Notes: generated from the sequence alone by a model not told the origin. Shown: positions 1 to 8,805, counted from the stretch's first letter. The stretch is 64,000 nucleotides of DNA from Collinsella aerofaciens (GCF_015670795.1 NZ_JADPCJ010000007.1:1-64000); one strand, 5' to 3'. Program-made: numbers and translations.

Positions 1-50
1 AACCTCGTTGCGGCGCGGCTGCGCCTATGGCACTTCAACATCATTGTCGC

Positions 51-90
51 AGCCCCGACCCGCGGTCACGAGCGGGGCTCCTATCTTTTT
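51..90 (+). terminator. Possible rho-independent terminator
   Basis: AGCCCCG at 51-57 can pair with CGGGGCT ending at 79, and the hairpin is followed by CCTATCTTTTT. It probably ends a gene lying to the left of the window. Nothing else is recognisable in bases 1-149. Confidence 0.5.
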
Positions 91-149
91 AGTGCCCTCG
101 GATTGGGTCATAGTGTCTGTCGTTGACAAAGCATCGGCGCCATCTTTGT

Positions 150-181
150 AATGTGAAAAGGGGCTGAACCTTTGTCACATT
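150..181. repeat. Degenerate small palindrome, GTGACAAAGGG type
   Basis: Both ends read AATGTG...CACATT, with imperfect arms (AATGTGAAAAGG and CCTTTGTCACATT). It resembles a decayed copy of the perfect 31-base palindrome at 8361-8391. It lies downstream of the leftward hydrolase gene. Confidence 0.5.
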
Positions 182-221
182 CGGTCTGCGACGTTATTTT
201 GTTTGGAGCGAGCGAGGGGTC

Positions 222-980
222 CTATGACAGTTCGTCGGCTACTTGGTGCTCGTAGAAGGCTTCGATTACGGCGTTGAAGTCGCGGGCGAAGTCTTCCATG
301 GTTCCGCGCCAGGTGGCTCGGCCGGGTTTTCCCTGGCCAACATAGGCAGTTTGAATGCCGCAGGCGGGACTGGGGAAGTCGCGCTTGGGATCGTTGCCCA
401 CCATAAGGACCTCGTGCGGCTCGAGCCCCATCACCTGAAGCTGCTCTAGATAGTAGGTGGCATCGGGCTTGCAGCGGGTGGTGTTTCCCATGTGCGTGAC
501 GAGCTCAAAGGGGGCGTCGGCCAGGTCGCCCCAACCCATGCGGCACTCGATGGCCCCCTGCGGAAAGCTGGGGTTGGTAAAGAGCGCGCAACGTAGCCCT
601 GCATCCTGTACGGCCTGAAGCGCGGCGTGTGCGCCCGGCATGGCGTGGGCGTTGATGACATCGTCGTTCTTGTACGGAAGAACTTCGCGGTCGTAGTAGG
701 TAAACGCCTCGTAGATGAGTGGGTCCGAGAGGCAAATGCCGCACCGGCGCTCAACCTCTTCTTGGTAGAACTCAAGATTGGTGCGATTATCCGTGCCGCT
801 TCGGCGATTGGCGTTGAGGTCAACCAAGATAGTGCCGAGGCGTGCCATCGTGCCACCGTGGCTGCGGCGACCGATATCCGCGAGCATCGACGAGACATCC
901 TTAAAATAGCGAAGGATGAACGCGTTGAGGTTGATGCTGAGAAGCGTTTCGTCCATATCGAAAACGACTGCTTTGAGCAC
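222..980 (-). CDS. HAD-superfamily hydrolase
   Basis: A predicted 252-residue phosphatase-like hydrolase of the haloacid dehalogenase superfamily. Motif I is FDMDET (nucleophile Asp8, acid/base Asp10), motif II is LFTNPS with Thr135, the motif III lysine is in CKPDATYY (Lys171), and motif IV is GNDPKRD (195-201). The insert between motifs I and II (about 20-105) is a helical cap, so a small phosphorylated metabolite is the likely substrate; which one cannot be told. I chose a GTG start at 980 because GAGAAAGG lies 8 bases upstream and the HAD core begins at once. The open frame continues upstream to 1151, but that part has no ribosome site and no family similarity. The gene is divergent from rpsA. 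Confidence 0.75.
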   Translation of the reverse strand: MLKAVVFDMDETLLSINLNAFILRYFKDVSSMLADIGRRSHGGTMARLGTILVDLNANRRSGTDNRTNLEFYQEEVERRCGICLSDPLIYEAFTYYDREVLPYKNDDVINAHAMPGAHAALQAVQDAGLRCALFTNPSFPQGAIECRMGWGDLADAPFELVTHMGNTTRCKPDATYYLEQLQVMGLEPHEVLMVGNDPKRDFPSPACGIQTAYVGQGKPGRATWRGTMEDFARDFNAVIEAFYEHQVADELS

Positions 981-1295
981 GCGGGCACCTTTCTCGATAA
1001 ATCGTTCCAGAATCGTTGGCTCCGGATACTTTACCCCAAAGCCAAATGCCTGGCTGGTTATCGTCAAGTTGTGGAGACGTGTGTTCATAAGATTACGAAA
1101 AAGTCTCCACACGAGTAAAAAATCGCAGTTCACGCTTGAAATCGAACTCATTTCCCCGTAACCTATACGAACGTGATTGCATAAGCGTCACATTAGTATC
1201 TGTCGGCTCCCGAGTGTTCCTAAACGTTGTGTGCTTGTCGCACCCTTCTGTAGGTCCTAGCAATCGGGGCCCCGTAGTTCGAAAGGGGTCCACCT

Positions 1296-2462
1296 TTGAG
1301 TGAGATTCAGAACTCGTCCATTTTCTCTCTTGACGATGTCAATGAGGAGGAGATGAACAACCTCATCGACGGTACGATTACCGACTTTGATGAGGGCGAT
1401 CTCGTTAACGGCACTGTCGTTAAGATCGAGCATGACGAGGTGCTCGTTGACATCGGATTCAAGTCCGAGGGCGTTATCCCGGTCCGCGAGCTGTCCATCC
1501 GCAAGGACGCTAACCCTGCAGACATCGTTGCACTCGGTGATCCCATCGAGGCTCTGGTTCTCCAGAAGGAGGACAAGGACGGTCGTCTGGTCCTGTCCAA
1601 GAAGCGTGCCGAGTACGAGCGTGCTTGGAACCGCATCGAGGAGAAGTTCAACTCCGGCGAGAACGTCGAGGGCGAGGTTATCGAGGTTGTCAAGGGCGGC
1701 CTGATCCTCGACATCGGCCTGCGTGGCTTCCTGCCCGCTTCCCTCGTCGACCTCCGTCGTGTCAAGGACCTCACCTCCTACATGGGCACCCGCATCGAGG
1801 CTCGCGTCATCGAGATGGACCGCAACCGCAACAACGTCGTCCTCTCCCGTCGCGTCGTGCTCGAGGAGTCCCGTAAGGCCGAGCGCTCCGAGATTCTGTC
1901 CAAGCTCAAGTCTGGCATGCGTCTCCAGGGCACCGTTTCCTCCATCGTCGACTTCGGCGCCTTCGTCGACCTCGGCGGTATCGACGGCCTCATCCACATC
2001 TCCGAGCTCTCCTGGAACCACGTCAACCATCCTTCTGAGGTTGTCAAGGTCGGCCAGGAAGTCGAGGTCGAGGTTCTCGACGTCGATCTCAACCGCGAGC
2101 GCATCTCCCTGGGTCTCAAGCAGACCACCGAGGATCCGTGGCGTGCACTGGTCAAGAAGTACCCCGTCGGCGCTATCGTCGAGGGCACTGTGACCAAGCT
2201 TGTCCCGTTCGGCGCTTTCGTCGACCTGGGCGAGGGCATCGAGGGCCTGGTGCACATCTCCGAGATGGCCAACAAGCACGTCGATCAGCCTTCTCAGGTC
2301 ACCCATGTGGGCGACAAGGTTCAGGTCAAGGTCATGGAGATCGACCTCGACCGTCGTCGTATCTCCCTGTCCATGAAGTCCGCTGCTGAGACTCTGGGCG
2401 TCGAGATCGAGGTTACCCCGCTTCCTTCCGAGAAGAAGGACGAGGAGACCGACGCCGAGTAA
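1296..2462 (+). CDS. rpsA: 30S ribosomal protein S1
   Basis: Ribosomal protein S1, which binds mRNA on the small subunit and helps start translation. The 388 residues contain four S1 RNA-binding repeats, at about 30-105, 115-185, 205-275 and 290-360. The third and fourth carry the clearest signatures (DFGAFVDLGGIDGLIHISEL and PFGAFVDLGEGIEGLVHIS). E. coli S1 has six repeats; four is usual in Gram-positive lineages. The start is TTG, preceded by GAAAGGGG 7 bases upstream. The tail is short and acidic. Codon use is strongly biased, with many CTC, GTC, ATC and CGT codons, as expected for a highly expressed gene. It stands alone and is followed by a strong terminator. Confidence 0.95.
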   Translation: MSEIQNSSIFSLDDVNEEEMNNLIDGTITDFDEGDLVNGTVVKIEHDEVLVDIGFKSEGVIPVRELSIRKDANPADIVALGDPIEALVLQKEDKDGRLVLSKKRAEYERAWNRIEEKFNSGENVEGEVIEVVKGGLILDIGLRGFLPASLVDLRRVKDLTSYMGTRIEARVIEMDRNRNNVVLSRRVVLEESRKAERSEILSKLKSGMRLQGTVSSIVDFGAFVDLGGIDGLIHISELSWNHVNHPSEVVKVGQEVEVEVLDVDLNRERISLGLKQTTEDPWRALVKKYPVGAIVEGTVTKLVPFGAFVDLGEGIEGLVHISEMANKHVDQPSQVTHVGDKVQVKVMEIDLDRRRISLSMKSAAETLGVEIEVTPLPSEKKDEETDAE

Positions 2463-2487
2463 ATCGGTTTGACGATCACTTGTTTTA

Positions 2488-2521
2488 AGGGATCCGTCCG
2501 TAATGGACGGGTCCCTTTTTG
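2488..2521 (+). terminator. Terminator of rpsA
   Basis: The stem AAGGGATCCGTCC / GGACGGGTCCCTT has a 5-base loop and ends in a T run, 26 bases after the rpsA stop codon. Confidence 0.9.
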
Positions 2522-2751
2522 CAATTGGTGCCGAGATGCATGATGCTGCCCATGCTGTCTGCAGGCTATTTGGTTGTCGTGCATGAAAAAATGCCGACAT
2601 CCCGCCTCGGGGAGGAGGCGGGAACGCACCGAGTAGACGGAGGGGTGCGGAGCGCGGTCGCGTCTCGACTGACGACGTTGCCCATCGACAACCCTATTGT
2701 ACTGCATGGCGTGGTTCTTGGTTTATCGTGTCGAACGCTTGTGTTGTGCCA

Positions 2752-2778
2752 TTGCCTGTGGTGACGGTGTGCTACACT
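2752..2778 (+). promoter_or_regulatory. Probable rnpB promoter
   Basis: An extended -10 element TGCTACACT (TACACT at 2773-2778) lies about 11 bases before the predicted 5' end of the RNase P RNA. TTGCCT at 2752-2757 is a candidate -35, but the spacer is only 15 bases, so the extended -10 may do most of the work. Confidence 0.5.
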
Positions 2779-2788
2779 CTTGCACTGC

Positions 2789-3148
2789 TGAGTGGGCCAG
2801 ACGGTCGCGCGATGTGCTGCTTGCAGTACGCGTGAGGAAAGTCCGGGCTCCAGAGGGCGGGATGCCGGCTAACGGCCGGGCGGAGTGATCCGACGGAAAG
2901 CGCCGCAGAAAAGAAGACTCCCACCTGCGCCGCAAGGCGTAAAGGGAAAAGCTGAAACGGTGGTGTAAGAGACCACCAGCGTCGTGGCAACACGGCGGCT
3001 TGGCAAGCCCCATCCGGAGCAAGCGCGAGTAGGAACGCTATGGGCCGGCCCGGTCCGCGTTCGGGTAGCGTGCGTGGAGCTGCATGGTAACGTGCAGACA
3101 AGATAAATGACCGTTCACGACAGAACCCGGCTTATAGGCCCACTTGGC
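2789..3148 (+). ncRNA. rnpB: RNase P RNA
   Basis: The catalytic RNA of ribonuclease P, which trims the 5' leader from pre-tRNAs. Two conserved blocks identify it: GAGGAAAGTCCGGGCTCC at about 2832 (5' part of the core, P4) and ACAGAACCCGGCTTATAG at about 3119 (3' part). The P1 stem closes the molecule: AGTGGGCC near 2791 pairs with GGCCCACT near 3138. Other conserved pieces, such as GGGTAAAGG-like and GAGTAGG-like segments, are in the expected order. The length of about 360 nt suits a type A RNA of a high-GC Gram-positive. Ends are estimated from P1 pairing. Confidence 0.93.
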
Positions 3149-3165
3149 AACTATGTTGACGCTGC

Positions 3166-3264
3166 GAACCCGTCAGCGCGGCAATCTGCCTTTCAAGCCT
3201 TCGGGCATGACCATAAGGTCAATGCCCTCGTCTTTCAAGGCACCTTGCTCGCGCTGACGGGTTC
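3166..3264. repeat. Long imperfect hairpin, first of a tandem pair
   Basis: The outer arms GAACCCGTCAGCGCG (3166-3180) and CGCGCTGACGGGTTC (3250-3264) are perfect complements. An inner imperfect stem is centred on GACC-ATAA-GGTC. It starts about 18 bases after the end of rnpB. No reading frame with a ribosome site lies in it. It may be part of the rnpB transcript end or an inserted element. Confidence 0.7.
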
Positions 3265-3272
3265 TCGCCTTC

Positions 3273-3370
3273 GACGGCGTCAGCTGGCCGATTTGGCGCT
3301 CATTCGTCGGTCGCCGCCATAAGGCGTGCTCCCTCCTCTTTCGGGCCAAATCGACTCAGCTGACGCCGTC
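3273..3370. repeat. Long imperfect hairpin, second of a tandem pair
   Basis: The left arm GACGGCGTCAGCTGGCCGAT (from 3273) pairs with the right arm ending in CAGCTGACGCCGTC (to 3370); about 26 bases match with a short internal bulge. CGCTGTTTTTG follows, so this hairpin could terminate rnpB transcription. Its loop half again has CATAAGG, and its 3' side has CTCCTCTTTC, as in the hairpins at 18.7 and 20.0 kb. Confidence 0.7.
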
Positions 3371-3487
3371 TCGCTGTTTTTGCCTGGTCCTTGACTTTGC
3401 CGTTCTATTTACCGGGGTTACCGGTACTGTCTTTGCCGTATTATTGAGGCTGTTTGTTGCTGCGCTTTATTCTGTTGAGGGACTTTG

Positions 3488-4123
3488 TTGGACAGCTATT
3501 TTACTCTGCAATCGAATATTGAGGCTTCGGGCGAGTTTGTGGACCGCAAGAGCCGGTTTATTGCCCAGCTGGTCCATATTGAGTCCGAGGATGAGGCGAA
3601 TGCCTTTATCGAGATGGTTCGCAAGCGTCATTACGACGCTCGACACAATGTTCCCGCGTGGATTTTGGTCGATGGGCGCGAGCGCCAGAGCGATGATGGT
3701 GAGCCGAGCCGCACGAGCGGCATGCCGACGCTCGAGGTGCTGCGCGGTGCGGGGCTCAAAAATGTTTGCTGCGTGGTGACGCGCTATTTTGGTGGCACGC
3801 TGTTGGGGCCTGGTGGCTTGGTACGCGCCTATACCGCGGCGACGCAGGCGGCGGTGGCCGCGGCTCAGGAGGCAGGGCAGATCGTTGAGATGACAAGCGT
3901 CGTGCCGGTTGACGTGCATGTGGCCTATCCGCAGTATGAGCAGGTGCTTCGTTTGGCGCAGGATTCGGGTGCCAAGGTTTCGGATACCGATTTCGCGGAT
4001 GCCGTGACACTTCATTTTGTGTTTAAGGCAGGGGAGCAGGAGTCGTTTTGCGTTAAGATGCGCGAGCTTATGGCGGGGCGCGAGGAGATCGAGGTCGGCG
4101 CTCCCGAGTTTGCCGAGTTCTAA
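3488..4123 (+). CDS. yigZ: YigZ/IMPACT-family protein
   Basis: A 211-residue protein of the YigZ/YvyE (UPF0029, IMPACT) family. The conserved block is complete: RKSRFIAQLVHIESEDEA near the start, then ARHNVPAWIL, SDDGEPSRTSGMP, VVTRYFGGTLLGPGGLVRAY, and a smaller C-terminal domain. The biochemical role is not settled; the eukaryotic relative IMPACT affects GCN2 signalling, and a nucleic-acid or ribosome link is assumed for bacterial members. Two TTG codons in tandem (3485 and 3488) could start it. I prefer 3488, which is 6-7 bases from GAGGG. The gene is transcribed alone and ends at a bidirectional terminator. Confidence 0.85.
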   Translation: MDSYFTLQSNIEASGEFVDRKSRFIAQLVHIESEDEANAFIEMVRKRHYDARHNVPAWILVDGRERQSDDGEPSRTSGMPTLEVLRGAGLKNVCCVVTRYFGGTLLGPGGLVRAYTAATQAAVAAAQEAGQIVEMTSVVPVDVHVAYPQYEQVLRLAQDSGAKVSDTDFADAVTLHFVFKAGEQESFCVKMRELMAGREEIEVGAPEFAEF

Positions 4124-4126
4124 CGA

Positions 4127-4178
4127 CGACGGCCGGCGTTCTTTTGGATGGATCCCAAACGCGCCGGCCGTCGTTTTA
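4127..4178. terminator. Bidirectional terminator between convergent genes
   Basis: ACGACGGCCGGCG (4127-4139) pairs with CGCCGGCCGTCGT (4162-4174), followed by TTTT. It serves the rightward yigZ gene and probably the leftward gene ending at 4191. Confidence 0.8.
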
Positions 4179-4190
4179 TGTTGCTGCCGT

Positions 4191-4637
4191 TTACTCGGCG
4201 AGCTGCTTTAGCACATCGCAGGCGATCTCGACGGCATCGTCGATGCAGCCGGGGCAGCTGCGGAGCGGACCTTTATCCGATCCGATGCCCTTGAGCGTGC
4301 CGCAGACGGTCGTCGTGTTCTTCTCGCCAAATCGCTTGGCAATCTCGCGCGACAGCTTGTAGGTCTGGCCTTTGGTCTTGGGGTTTTCCATGCCGTCGCT
4401 CATTACAAAGCCCATGATGGCCACGGCGCCCGAGATGGCGCCGCAGGTCTCGGTCATGCCACCCATGCCGGCGCCAAAGCCCTCGGTGAGGGTAAAGGCG
4501 GTCTGGGGGTCGAGCCCGACGGCAGGTGCGAGCGTGCAGGCAACGGCCTGTGCGCAGTTAAAGCCGCGGGCGTGGTATTCGGCAGCCTGAGCCTGGCAGG
4601 CGGCGGTGTCGAGCTGGGTGGTATCGATCTGCTTCAT
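4191..4637 (-). CDS. C_GCAxxG_C_C family redox-type protein
   Basis: A 148-residue protein of the C_GCAxxG_C_C family, named for its conserved cysteines. Visible are RGFNCAQAV, the TCGAISG core (the CGAxxG part), VCGTLKG and a C-terminal CPGCIDDAV. The family is small, common in anaerobes and thought to bind a metal or act in redox chemistry; its exact function is unknown. The start is ATG at 4637, with AAGGAGA 6 bases upstream. The frame stays open further upstream, but that part has no ribosome site. It is divergent from the sulfhydrylase gene, which might hint at sulfur metabolism, but this is weak evidence. Confidence 0.8.
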   Translation of the reverse strand: MKQIDTTQLDTAACQAQAAEYHARGFNCAQAVACTLAPAVGLDPQTAFTLTEGFGAGMGGMTETCGAISGAVAIMGFVMSDGMENPKTKGQTYKLSREIAKRFGEKNTTTVCGTLKGIGSDKGPLRSCPGCIDDAVEIACDVLKQLAE

Positions 4638-4867
4638 CGTTGTCTCCTTGGTCACGGTGTACCCGCCTATGGTACCCGTGACGGGGCATGTAATCATCGA
4701 GAGCTTCATGTATGCCTCATTTTTATCTATCGAGCAAATGCCCAAGGCTTGAGATAAATACCCCTAATCAATTTGTCCCATAACCTACCTTGGGGATGGG
4801 TTGAGAGGGGTGCAGGGTAGCGGTATCGTGAACCGAATAAAACGTAACCCAGGTAAGGGAGCTAGAT

Positions 4868-6151
4868 ATGAGCGAGCAGACTATCGGTACTACATGTGTT
4901 CAGGGCGGCTATCACCCGGGAGATGCGGAGCCGCGCCAGGTGCCCATCTACCAGTCCACCACGTGGAAGTACGACACGTCGGAGCACATGGGCAAGCTGT
5001 TTGACCTGGAGGAGTCTGGCTACTTCTACAGCCGTCTGCAGAACCCCACGTGCGATTTGGTTGCCGCCAAGATCTGCGAGATGGAGGGCGGCACCGCAGC
5101 GATGCTCACGAGTTCGGGCATGGCTGCGAACTTCCTCGCGATCTTTAACGTTGCCGGTGCCGGCGATCACGTGGTCGCAAGCTCTGCCATTTACGGCGGT
5201 ACGTATAACCTGCTCGCCCACACCATGGGTCGCATGGGCTTGACCTGCACGTTCGTTGCCCCCGACTGCACCGATGAGGAGCTCGAGGCAGCCTTCCAGC
5301 CCAACACAAAGCTCGTCTTTGGCGAGACGATCGCAAACCCCGCCCTTGCCGTGCTCGATATTGAGCGCTTTGCCAAGGCCGCACATGACCACGGTGTGCC
5401 GTTGATGGTCGACAACACCTTCCCGACGCCCGTGATGTGCCGTCCCTTTGAGTGGGGCGCCGACATCGTTACGCACTCCACCACCAAGTACATGGATGGA
5501 CATGCTGCCTACCTGGGCGGCGTGATCGTCGACCACGGCCAGTTTGACTGGATGGCCCATGCGGACAAGTTCCCGGGTCTCACCACGCCTGACGAGAGCT
5601 ACCATGGCGTGACCTATGCCGAGAAGTTCGGTCGCGAGGGCGCCTTCATTACCAAGGCCACCGCGCAGCTCATGCGCGATCTTGGCCCCATGCAGAACCC
5701 GCAGGCGGCGTTCTTCTTGAACAGCTCGCTCGAGAGCCTGCATGTGCGCATGCCGCGTCATTGCGAGAACGGCCTGGCCGTTGCCAAGTTCCTGCAGAGC
5801 CATCCCAAGGTGCGCTTCGTGAGCTATCCGGGCCTGGAGGGCGACAAGTACTATGACCTCGCTCAGAAGTACATGCCAAACGGTACCTGCGGCGTTGTGA
5901 GCTTTGGCTTTAATGGTGGTCGCGCGGCGGCCGAGACCTTTATGAAGAGCCTCAAGCTCGCCCAGATCGCCACGCATGTGGCCGACGCCCGCACCTGCTG
6001 CCTGCATCCCGCTAACGCTACGCACCGCCAGATGAACGATGAGGAGCTCATCGCCTGTGGCATCTCCGCCGACATGGTGCGCCTGTCGTGCGGCCTCGAG
6101 GACACGGCCGATCTGATTGCCGACCTTGAGCAGGCACTCGAGCAGTGCTAG
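4868..6151 (+). CDS. metY: O-acetylhomoserine sulfhydrylase-type Cys/Met metabolism PLP enzyme
   Basis: A pyridoxal-phosphate enzyme of the Cys/Met metabolism family, 427 residues. The cofactor lysine is Lys207 in STTKYMDGH. Other family marks are TSSGMAANFLA (phosphate-binding turn), YGGTYNL, ETIANP and VDNTFPTP. The length and the long HxGxYP-like N-terminus fit O-acetylhomoserine sulfhydrylase, which makes homocysteine from O-acetylhomoserine and sulfide. Methionine gamma-lyase and cystathionine gamma-synthase are close relatives and cannot be excluded. AAGGGAG lies upstream of the ATG. The 230-base upstream gap shows no recognisable S-box. A terminator follows, so it is a single-gene unit. 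Confidence 0.8.
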   Translation: MSEQTIGTTCVQGGYHPGDAEPRQVPIYQSTTWKYDTSEHMGKLFDLEESGYFYSRLQNPTCDLVAAKICEMEGGTAAMLTSSGMAANFLAIFNVAGAGDHVVASSAIYGGTYNLLAHTMGRMGLTCTFVAPDCTDEELEAAFQPNTKLVFGETIANPALAVLDIERFAKAAHDHGVPLMVDNTFPTPVMCRPFEWGADIVTHSTTKYMDGHAAYLGGVIVDHGQFDWMAHADKFPGLTTPDESYHGVTYAEKFGREGAFITKATAQLMRDLGPMQNPQAAFFLNSSLESLHVRMPRHCENGLAVAKFLQSHPKVRFVSYPGLEGDKYYDLAQKYMPNGTCGVVSFGFNGGRAAAETFMKSLKLAQIATHVADARTCCLHPANATHRQMNDEELIACGISADMVRLSCGLEDTADLIADLEQALEQC

Positions 6152-6219
6152 GCTAGCTCCGTACAAGGTGCCGATGCTGGCAGAAAGCTTCGGTGACCTT
6201 TCGTTCCGATTCCGTAGGC

Positions 6220-6266
6220 GGGACCCCAATCGCGGCTGTTTGCAGGCGATCGGGGCCCCGTTTTTT
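6220..6266 (+). terminator. Terminator after metY
   Basis: GGACCCCAATCGC (from 6221) pairs with GCGATCGGGGCCC (from 6246), followed by six Ts. It lies between metY and the MFS gene. Confidence 0.85.
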
Positions 6267-6292
6267 GCGTTAGGCCACTCGAAAGGATGGAT

Positions 6293-7597
6293 ATGGAGAA
6301 AACTGCAGAGCAGCTGCGCCGCGAGCACATTGTCCTAGAGGGCGACACCCATGGCAAGAACAAGTGGGCGATTCTGTTCACCGTGCTCATCATGACGTTT
6401 ATGGTGTGTCTGGATTCGACCGTCGTGACCGTGGCGCTGCCCGTGATGCAAAAGGAGCTGGGCGTGGGCCTCGATCGCATTCAGCTGGTAAGTTCGGTGT
6501 ATCTGCTTGCGACTTGCGTGGCTATGTTGCCGTTTGGCCGTCTGGGCGACGTGCGCGGCAAGGTGAATGTGTTCCAGTTGGGCGTCATCGTCTTTTCGGT
6601 CGGTTCGCTGCTGTGCGGCCTTTCGGCCTCGCTTGAGGTTCTTATCCTGGCACGCATTGTTCAGGGCATCGGTTGCGCGGCGGCCATGGCTAACAACATG
6701 GGTATCATCACCGAGTCGTTTCCGGCGCGCGAACGAGGCCGTGCCATGGGTATTCTCGCGACCTTTGTGGCCCTCGGCATGATGTGTGGCCCCGTGCTCG
6801 GCGGCATGCTGGTGGCAAGCTTTCCCTGGGAGAGCATCTTCCTCATCAACCTGCCCATTGGCGTGATCTCGTTTATCGTGGGACTCTACACGCTGCCGCA
6901 TGTTAGGCCAGAGGCCGGCGAACGTCCCATGCCCCTTGCCGAGGCCGCTCGTCGCTGCTTTGCAAATTCGGCCTTCACCATCAACCTTGCCTGCATGCTC
7001 ATCGTGTTCGTTGGCATTGGCGCATCCGAGTTTATTCTGCCGTTCTATTTTCAGGACGCCCACGGCTTTGGTTCTGACATTTCCGGATTGCTCTTTTTGG
7101 CGCTGCCAATGGTGAATGCCTTTATCGGCCCGCTTTCGGGAACGGTTTCGGACCGTGTTGGCTGCGAGGGTCCCACGGCGGTCGGCCTGGGCGTGTATGT
7201 GTGCGGTCTCTTTGCAGTAAGCACGCTCGACGAGCACTCTTCTATCCCTGTGATCGTGTGCTGCGTCGCATTTATGTCGTGCGGTACGTCGATTTTCCAG
7301 AGCCCCAACAACTCGCTGTACATGGGCTCGGCTCCGCGCGAGGCACTTGGCTTTGCGGGTAGTCTGGGTAGCCTGGCGCGTTATGCGGGTATGGCACTCG
7401 GCATTACGGTGGCGTCGAATATCCTGTATGGACAGATGAGCGTGGCGATGGGCGAGGCCGTGACCAGTTTTGTTGCAGGACGTCCGGATGTGTTCCTGTT
7501 TGGTTTCCGTTCGGTGTTCTATGTGTTGATGGCTGTGGCCGCTGTGGGCTTTGCGCTTGCCATGGTGCGTTTGGTGAAGATGCGCGCCCGCCATTAG
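6293..7597 (+). CDS. MFS transporter, DHA2-like drug exporter
   Basis: A major facilitator of 434 residues with about 12-14 hydrophobic helices. After a charged N-terminal tail the first helix reads WAILFTVLIMTFMVCLDSTV, the D-S-T-V form typical of 14-helix EmrB/QacA-type exporters. GRLGDVRGK is the motif A loop, and PVLGGMLV is the antiporter motif C. It probably exports toxic or hydrophobic compounds with proton uptake; the substrate is unknown. ATG codons occur at 6287 and 6293. The second is 6 bases from GAAAGG, whereas the first would touch it, so 6293 is the likely start. Confidence 0.85.
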   Translation: MEKTAEQLRREHIVLEGDTHGKNKWAILFTVLIMTFMVCLDSTVVTVALPVMQKELGVGLDRIQLVSSVYLLATCVAMLPFGRLGDVRGKVNVFQLGVIVFSVGSLLCGLSASLEVLILARIVQGIGCAAAMANNMGIITESFPARERGRAMGILATFVALGMMCGPVLGGMLVASFPWESIFLINLPIGVISFIVGLYTLPHVRPEAGERPMPLAEAARRCFANSAFTINLACMLIVFVGIGASEFILPFYFQDAHGFGSDISGLLFLALPMVNAFIGPLSGTVSDRVGCEGPTAVGLGVYVCGLFAVSTLDEHSSIPVIVCCVAFMSCGTSIFQSPNNSLYMGSAPREALGFAGSLGSLARYAGMALGITVASNILYGQMSVAMGEAVTSFVAGRPDVFLFGFRSVFYVLMAVAAVGFALAMVRLVKMRARH

Positions 7598-7754
7598 CGT
7601 GTTGGGAGGCTGTCTGCCACGATTCGCGCCGTCCCAAAAAGACTGGTTTGTGGTGCGATGCGGCTTGTGGGACGGGCGGGGGTCGGTCCGTGGTAGACTA
7701 TCGAACAACGTTTATTAATCGCGCGGTATCGTTGCCGCGAGAAGGGGTTGCGCC

Positions 7755-8333
7755 ATGCAGGAGCTTGAGGATCGTATTCGCCATGACGGCATCGTAAAGG
7801 CCGGTAACGTCCTTAAGGTTGATGCCTTCCTCAACCACCAATGCGACGTTGAGCTGTTCGACCACATGGGCGCCGAGTGGGCCCGACTGTTCGAGGGTGT
7901 CGAGATCAACAAGATCCTGACGATTGAGGCTTCGGGCATTGGCATGGCTTGCATCGCGGCTCAGCATTTTGGCGGCGTGCCGGTGGTCTTTGCCAAGAAG
8001 GCGCAGTCCATCAACCTCGACGGCGAGCAGTATGCCACGACCATCTACTCCTTTACCAAGCAGAAGGAGTACCCGGTCATTGTGGGTAAGCGCTTCCTGT
8101 CCGAGGGCGACAAGGTCCTGATTATCGACGACTTCCTGGCCAACGGCTGCGCGCTTGAGGGCCTTATTAAGATCTGCGAGGCTGCGGGCGCCGAAGTTGC
8201 CGGCATTGGCATCGCCGTTGAGAAGGGCTTCCAGGGCGGCGGCGATAAGCTCCGTAAGCGCGGCTTCCGCGTTGAGAGCCTGGCGCGTATCGCCGATATG
8301 GACTGCGAGAACGGCGAGATCACCTTCGCCTAA
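7755..8333 (+). CDS. xpt: Xanthine phosphoribosyltransferase
   Basis: A type I phosphoribosyltransferase of 192 residues that converts xanthine and PRPP to XMP for purine salvage. The sequence follows Xpt along its length: [14 protein letters not shown] at the start, LTIEASGI for phosphate contact, the PRPP loop [11 protein letters not shown] (about 119-129), and [18 protein letters not shown] text near the end. The start has GAGAAGGGG 8 bases upstream. No purine riboswitch was found in the preceding 150 bases, although many bacterial xpt genes have one. The perfect palindrome after the gene, followed by Ts, probably ends its transcript. Confidence 0.92.
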   Translation: MQELEDRIRHDGIVKAGNVLKVDAFLNHQCDVELFDHMGAEWARLFEGVEINKILTIEASGIGMACIAAQHFGGVPVVFAKKAQSINLDGEQYATTIYSFTKQKEYPVIVGKRFLSEGDKVLIIDDFLANGCALEGLIKICEAAGAEVAGIGIAVEKGFQGGGDKLRKRGFRVESLARIADMDCENGEITFA

Positions 8334-8360
8334 GCGCGCAACACAAGCGATTGGTATGCG

Positions 8361-8397
8361 ATGTGACAAAGGGACTGTCCCTTTGTCACATTTTTTG
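8361..8397 (+). repeat. Perfect 31-base palindrome plus T run
   Basis: ATGTGACAAAGGGAC (8361-8375), one T, then GTCCCTTTGTCACAT (8377-8391): a perfect 15-base inverted repeat followed by TTTTTT. It can act as the xpt terminator. It belongs to a dispersed group of palindromes in this window that share GGGACTG or GGGACAG (see 150, 8806, 51044 and 60370). Confidence 0.85.
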
Positions 8398-8416
8398 TAT
8401 GAGGGGAGGTGTTGAT

Positions 8417-8797
8417 ATGGATGGGGACAAGATGGGATGCCGCGAGTATGCGCGCTATGCCGAGATGTCGGCCGAGGAGTTGGCGCGCGATTGCGAGGTG
8501 CAGGTGTTTCGCGCGACGGGTCCGGGCGGACAGGGCGTGAACACGACGGACTCGGCGGTACGCATGAAACATATCCCTTCGGGGATTGTCGTGACGGCGC
8601 GTGAGAGCCGCAGTCAGTTTCAGAATCGCAGCTGCTGTCTGCGTAAGCTGAGGGCAGAGCTTGAGCGTCGCGGGCGTCCACCGCGTCGACGCGTAAAGAC
8701 CAAGGTGCCTCAACGCTCTCGCCAGCGCAGGCTCAACGACAAACGCTTCAACGCCATTAAAAAGGCCAACCGACGCAAACCGGGCAGCGACGAATAG
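8417..8797 (+). CDS. Peptide chain release factor-like GGQ protein
   Basis: A 126-residue protein made almost entirely of the release-factor catalytic domain. [20 protein letters not shown] carries the GGQ motif that triggers peptidyl-tRNA hydrolysis on the ribosome, and the C-terminus is rich in Arg and Lys. The codon-recognition domains of RF1 and RF2 are missing. It therefore resembles ArfB (YaeJ)-type stalled-ribosome rescue factors or RF-H-like proteins. Which of these it is cannot be decided, because the ArfB basic-tail pattern is only loosely matched. The start is ATG at 8417 behind GAGGGGAGG. Its stop is close to a palindromic repeat shared with the convergent gene. Confidence 0.75.
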   Translation: MDGDKMGCREYARYAEMSAEELARDCEVQVFRATGPGGQGVNTTDSAVRMKHIPSGIVVTARESRSQFQNRSCCLRKLRAELERRGRPPRRRVKTKVPQRSRQRRLNDKRFNAIKKANRRKPGSDE

Positions 8798-8805
8798 CCT
8801 CCTTG

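Noticed and set aside
4640..4867. SAM riboswitch before the sulfhydrylase gene
   Set aside because: Short G-rich and C-rich repeats suggest a fold, but the SAM-I core motifs are missing.
7600..7754. Purine riboswitch before xpt
   Set aside because: The conserved purine aptamer core is absent in this stretch.
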